NCBI GenBank assembly: GCA_021778115.1
Contig: JAJYCS010000002.1
Span: forward strand, 22,230-86,229
DNA length: 64,000 nucleotides
From: Deltaproteobacteria bacterium
Lineage (GTDB): Bacteria > Desulfobacterota > Desulfuromonadia > Geobacterales > Pseudopelobacteraceae
Reading direction: 5' to 3'
Shown: in pieces, positions 61,277 through 64,000 of the stretch
Position numbering within the stretch: position 1 is the first letter of the stretch
Layout: each line of letters begins with the position of its first letter
Notes under the pieces: generated by a model
Told to the model about the DNA's origin: nothing
The model's input: the letters and a program-made list of their open reading frames with translations, nothing else
Database searches by the model: none
Translations under genes and position numbers: made by a program

Positions 61277-63112
61277 ATGACTTCAACCACCTGCCGTGTT
61301 GCCGATTACATCGCCCGCTTCCTGGCCGACCGCGGCGTACGCCACGTCTTTGTGCTGCCCGGCGGCGGCGCAATGCACCTGAACGACGGTCTGGCCTGCG
61401 AGACTCGCCTGACCCCGATCCCCTGCCACCACGAACAGGCCTGCGGTATTGCGGCCGAGGCATGGGGCAGGGTAGACGGCTCATTCGGCGTAGCCATGGT
61501 GACCACCGGCCCCGGAGCCACCAACATCATTACGCCGGTCACCGGTGCCTGGATCGAATCAGTGCCGATGTTCGTGATCTCCGGCCAGGTCAAGCGGGCC
61601 GACCTGCTGAAAGGACGCCCCCTTCGCCAGAGCGGTGTGCAGGAAGCCGATATCATCCCGATGGTGCAAGGGATAACCAACTACGCGGTTACCGTGGAAG
61701 ACCCCTCACTCATCCGCTATCACCTGGAACGGGCCTACCATGCCATGTGCACAGGACGTTCGGGGCCGGTATGGCTCGACATTCCGCTCGATGTTCAGGC
61801 GGCGCCGGTGGATACCGCTACCCTGACCGGCTACACTCCTCCCCCTCGGCAGAGCTCGCAGGCAGATGATCCGGCCATGCTGGACAAACTTGTCGAACTG
61901 CTGACCCAGGCTGAACGGCCGCTGATCCTGGCAGGGCACGGTGTCCGGCTTGCCGGGGCGGCAACGGCATTCCTGCAACTGGCCGAGAGCCTGAAGGTGC
62001 CGGTGGTTACTACCTGGAACGCCCTTGATCTGATGCCCTACGACCACCCGCTTCTGGTTGGAAGACCTGGGGTTGTGGCCTTACGTGCACCTAACTTTGC
62101 GGTACAAAACTGTGATCTGTTAATCTCGATCGGCAGCCGCCTGGACAATATAATCACCGCCTACAACACAAGCGGTTTTGCTCGCGGCGCAAAAAAGGTC
62201 GTTGTGGATGTTGACCAGCACGAGATCGACAAGCTTGATATGACCATCGACTGTGCTGTTGAAGCCGATGCAGCTGATTTTTTAACGGCAATGGTTCGTG
62301 GCACGGCAGATATGCCAGCCCTTGAGATCGGTGCCTGGAGAGAGCGCTGCGCTGACTGGAAAAATCGTTTTGGCATCAAGCACGAAAGCATCTTTTCCTG
62401 CACCGACCCGGTCAGCCATTACCAGTTTGTAGAGGCGCTATCTGATGCGATACCGCCAGATACACTCATTGTTACCGGCAGTTCCGGTCTGGCTGTCGAG
62501 GCATTTTATACCGTATTCCGCAACAAGCCTGGTCAGCGGGTATTCCTGACCTCCGGTCTGGGCTCCATGGGCTATGGCCTTCCGGCGGCTATCGGCGCCT
62601 GCTTTGCTAATGGTTGCCAACCGATGGTGGCGGTTGAGAGCGATGGCAGTTTGCAACTAAACATCCAGGAACTTGCAACCATGCGGGCCTTTAACCTGCC
62701 GATCTGCCTGATCATCATGAATAACGGCGGCTATGCCTCGATACGCAACACCATGCGCAACTACTTTGCGGGACGCTATGTGGGGACCGGACCTGAGGCC
62801 GGACTCTGGCTGCCTGCCCTGGAAGATTTGGCACAGACCTACGACCTCGCATTCATACGCATCGCACAGCCCTCCGAGCTGGAGGCCAAACTAGCAGAAG
62901 CTCTGGCTGCGCCACGCCCGATTATCGTTGATATGCGACTGGTTGCCAATGAGACACTGGCACCAAAGGTAGCCGCACTACCGCAGCCGGACGGCTCAAT
63001 GCTCTCCATGCCGCTGGAAGATATGAGTCCGCTGTTGCCGCTTGACAGGTTAAAGGCCGAGATGCTCGTCCCGCTTACCGAAGCCTCACTGCGTTGCGAC
63101 CGACCGGCATGA
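61277..63112 (+). CDS. TPP-dependent enzyme, acetohydroxyacid synthase / YerE-like
   Basis: Thiamine-diphosphate enzyme of 611 residues in the AHAS superfamily. The pyrimidine-binding domain has VFVLPGGGAMHLNDGL and the conserved Glu in HHEQACGIAAEAWGR; the middle domain VPVVTTWNALDLMPYDHPL; the TPP-binding motif GSSGLAVEAFYTVF...ESDGSLQLNIQELATMRAFNLPICLIIMNNGGYASIRN (GDG-type is SDGS here). The ATG at 61277 follows AAGGAG by seven bases. Next to rfbFGH, a role like YerE (transfers a two-carbon unit from pyruvate to CDP-3,6-dideoxy-4-keto sugar, giving a branched sugar) is more likely than branched-chain amino acid synthesis, since ilvN and ilvC are absent. That is inference. Confidence 0.78.
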   Translation: MTSTTCRVADYIARFLADRGVRHVFVLPGGGAMHLNDGLACETRLTPIPCHHEQACGIAAEAWGRVDGSFGVAMVTTGPGATNIITPVTGAWIESVPMFVISGQVKRADLLKGRPLRQSGVQEADIIPMVQGITNYAVTVEDPSLIRYHLERAYHAMCTGRSGPVWLDIPLDVQAAPVDTATLTGYTPPPRQSSQADDPAMLDKLVELLTQAERPLILAGHGVRLAGAATAFLQLAESLKVPVVTTWNALDLMPYDHPLLVGRPGVVALRAPNFAVQNCDLLISIGSRLDNIITAYNTSGFARGAKKVVVDVDQHEIDKLDMTIDCAVEADAADFLTAMVRGTADMPALEIGAWRERCADWKNRFGIKHESIFSCTDPVSHYQFVEALSDAIPPDTLIVTGSSGLAVEAFYTVFRNKPGQRVFLTSGLGSMGYGLPAAIGACFANGCQPMVAVESDGSLQLNIQELATMRAFNLPICLIIMNNGGYASIRNTMRNYFAGRYVGTGPEAGLWLPALEDLAQTYDLAFIRIAQPSELEAKLAEALAAPRPIIVDMRLVANETLAPKVAALPQPDGSMLSMPLEDMSPLLPLDRLKAEMLVPLTEASLRCDRPA

Positions 63113-63765
63113 GTATGACTTTTCCTTATCAGGCGATCATTTTCGATCTTGATGGAACGCTGATCGATTCATCTCCCAGCATACTCCAGTGTTTCGGAGC
63201 CGTTCTGGCTGAAGTTGGCCTGCAACCGCTGGTGCCGCTCACAGACACGCTGATCGGCCCCCCGCTGCGACAAACCCTGATCAATCTGACTGGTACGACT
63301 AACAATGATCTGCTGGACCAGTTGGTTGACCGTTTCAAGGCTCGCTACGACACCGCGGGTTACCGTGAAACCAAGGCGTACGCAGGTGTTGATAGCCTGC
63401 TTGCGCGTTTGGCTGAAAGCGGCATCCCTGTAGCAATTGCGACCAACAAACGGCGCATCCCAACCCTCAAAATAATTGAGTATTTTGGCTGGCAGCGTTT
63501 TTTTTCACTGGTTGGGACGTTGGATACGCCGACACCACCCCATGCAAACAAGGCAGCACTGATCAAGTCTCAGCTTGCCGAGTTAGGCGTCAACTCCGGA
63601 TCGTCTTTATATGTTGGCGACAAGTTGGAAGATGGCGAGGCGGCCCTCTCCAACGACATGCCTTTTTGCGCAGCAGCATGGGGGTACGGGCAATGGGAAA
63701 AAAGAACCATGCCTTCTGACTGGCATTATGCTGAATCTACATTTGAGCTTGCAAAATTTTTCTGA
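63109..63765 (+). CDS. HAD-family hydrolase (phosphoglycolate phosphatase-like)
   Basis: HAD superfamily phosphatase of 218 residues. Motif I IIFDLDGTLIDSSPSI at the N-terminus, motif II IAIATNKRR, motif III Lys in HANKAALIKSQL and motif IV LYVGDKLEDGEAA. Cap domain type C1 (about 15-85). The ATG at 63109 overlaps the stop of the TPP enzyme (ATGA). Probably removes a phosphate from a sugar or nonulosonate intermediate made by its neighbours; substrate not certain. Confidence 0.9.
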   Translation: MSMTFPYQAIIFDLDGTLIDSSPSILQCFGAVLAEVGLQPLVPLTDTLIGPPLRQTLINLTGTTNNDLLDQLVDRFKARYDTAGYRETKAYAGVDSLLARLAESGIPVAIATNKRRIPTLKIIEYFGWQRFFSLVGTLDTPTPPHANKAALIKSQLAELGVNSGSSLYVGDKLEDGEAALSNDMPFCAAAWGYGQWEKRTMPSDWHYAESTFELAKFF

Positions 63766-63893
63766 TTTATAACTCAACTTTCGCAGTTACATAAAACTTA
63801 TAACTAGTTGTAATTATAAATAGTATAGCGCCGCAAACTGTAGTAAAATGGCTTTGATCCCCATCAAATCCACTAACACAGAGAGACGACGCT

Positions 63894-64000
63894 ATGCAGC
63901 AGATTGTAACAGGAGTTGCCGCAGTAGAAAACCGGATTCATACGTTCTTTCACAACCAGGGCCTCGGTCAGCTACTTCGTCAAAGCAACATCAGGAAAGA
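63894..64000 (+). CDS. Partial gene, probably IS4-type transposase start
   Basis: The first 35 codons run off the right edge: MQQIVTGVAAVENRIH...FFHNQGLGQLLRQSNIRK. The FF...LLRxSN.RK pattern resembles the N-terminus of some IS4-family transposases of Geobacteraceae, but too little is visible to be sure. The 128 bases before it are A+T-rich with no gene; they may contain an element end. No complete inverted repeat can be defined because the right end lies outside. Confidence 0.4.
   Translation, partial: MQQIVTGVAAVENRIHTFFHNQGLGQLLRQSNIRK

Noticed and set aside
61277..63112. Reading the TPP enzyme as IlvB of branched-chain amino acid synthesis
   Set aside because: No ilvN, ilvC or leu genes nearby, and it sits between sugar genes with overlapping reading frames; kept as AHAS/YerE-like.

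Overview
The window reads as a chromosomal segment of a Gram-negative, motile, probably anaerobic deltaproteobacterium. The best fit is Geobacterales/Desulfuromonadota (Geobacter, Trichlorobacter or Pelobacter-like). This is inferred from gene content: hybrid cluster protein under a Crp/Fnr-type palindrome, PilZ and flagellar FlbD-MotAB genes, many two-component domains, high G+C with NNC/NNG codon use, and ABC-exported surface polysaccharide. No rRNA or tRNA gene is present to fix the taxon.

Left part (1-28.8 kb), core genes. Phosphate module: pit (cut by the edge), a PhoU-like Pit accessory gene, phoR and phoB, with a triple Pho-box-like repeat before phoB. Next come hcp and a divergent DUF362 ferredoxin-type gene that share one operator, then a seven-module hybrid histidine kinase, dtd, an HD/OB nuclease-type gene, a TumE-type toxin-antitoxin pair with its own palindrome, and gltX. 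A three-gene operon pairs an orphan PilB/GspE ATPase with two unrecognised envelope proteins. An acyl-CoA synthetase and a YhcC-type radical SAM gene follow. The thiSGE operon sits behind a TPP riboswitch and terminator. After it are a PilZ gene, flbD-motA-motB, a rhodanese, ahcY and a nitronate monooxygenase-like gene.

Middle (29-51 kb), surface layer. A minus-strand polysaccharide locus (29.2-43.8 kb) has a WecA-like initiator, the Wzm/Wzt ABC exporter, acyl/acetyl-transferases, five separate glycosyltransferases, an epimerase and one giant four-domain protein (PIG-L deacetylase, GT2, heptad-repeat linker, GT4, methyltransferase). It is followed by a serralysin-type metalloprotease with RTX repeats, a DUF6502 regulator with an operator, a lipoprotein, and a 1210-residue RTX/S-layer-type protein behind a long folded mRNA leader.

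Right part (51-64 kb), glycan decoration. Plus-strand genes encode a GT9/FkbM-like fusion, an A+T-rich FkbM methyltransferase, a GT2, the CDP-3,6-dideoxyhexose genes rfbF-rfbG-rfbH, a NeuB-cupin protein, a TPP-dependent YerE/AHAS-like enzyme and a HAD phosphatase. The window ends in what looks like the start of a transposase gene.

The most unusual signal is at 56.1-59.6 kb. Short tandem repeats built on the pentamer TCAAC/GTTGA, with 7- or 8-base period, flank a four-helix-bundle (S23/bIVP-type) gene in opposite orientations. They also sit in frame inside rfbG and rfbH: one tract adds exactly 22 residues between iron-sulfur cysteines of RfbH whose spacing is otherwise fixed. In the same place a MazF/PemK toxin is fused in frame to the N-terminus of RfbH. 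This looks like a repeat family that invades coding sequence together with small accessory genes.
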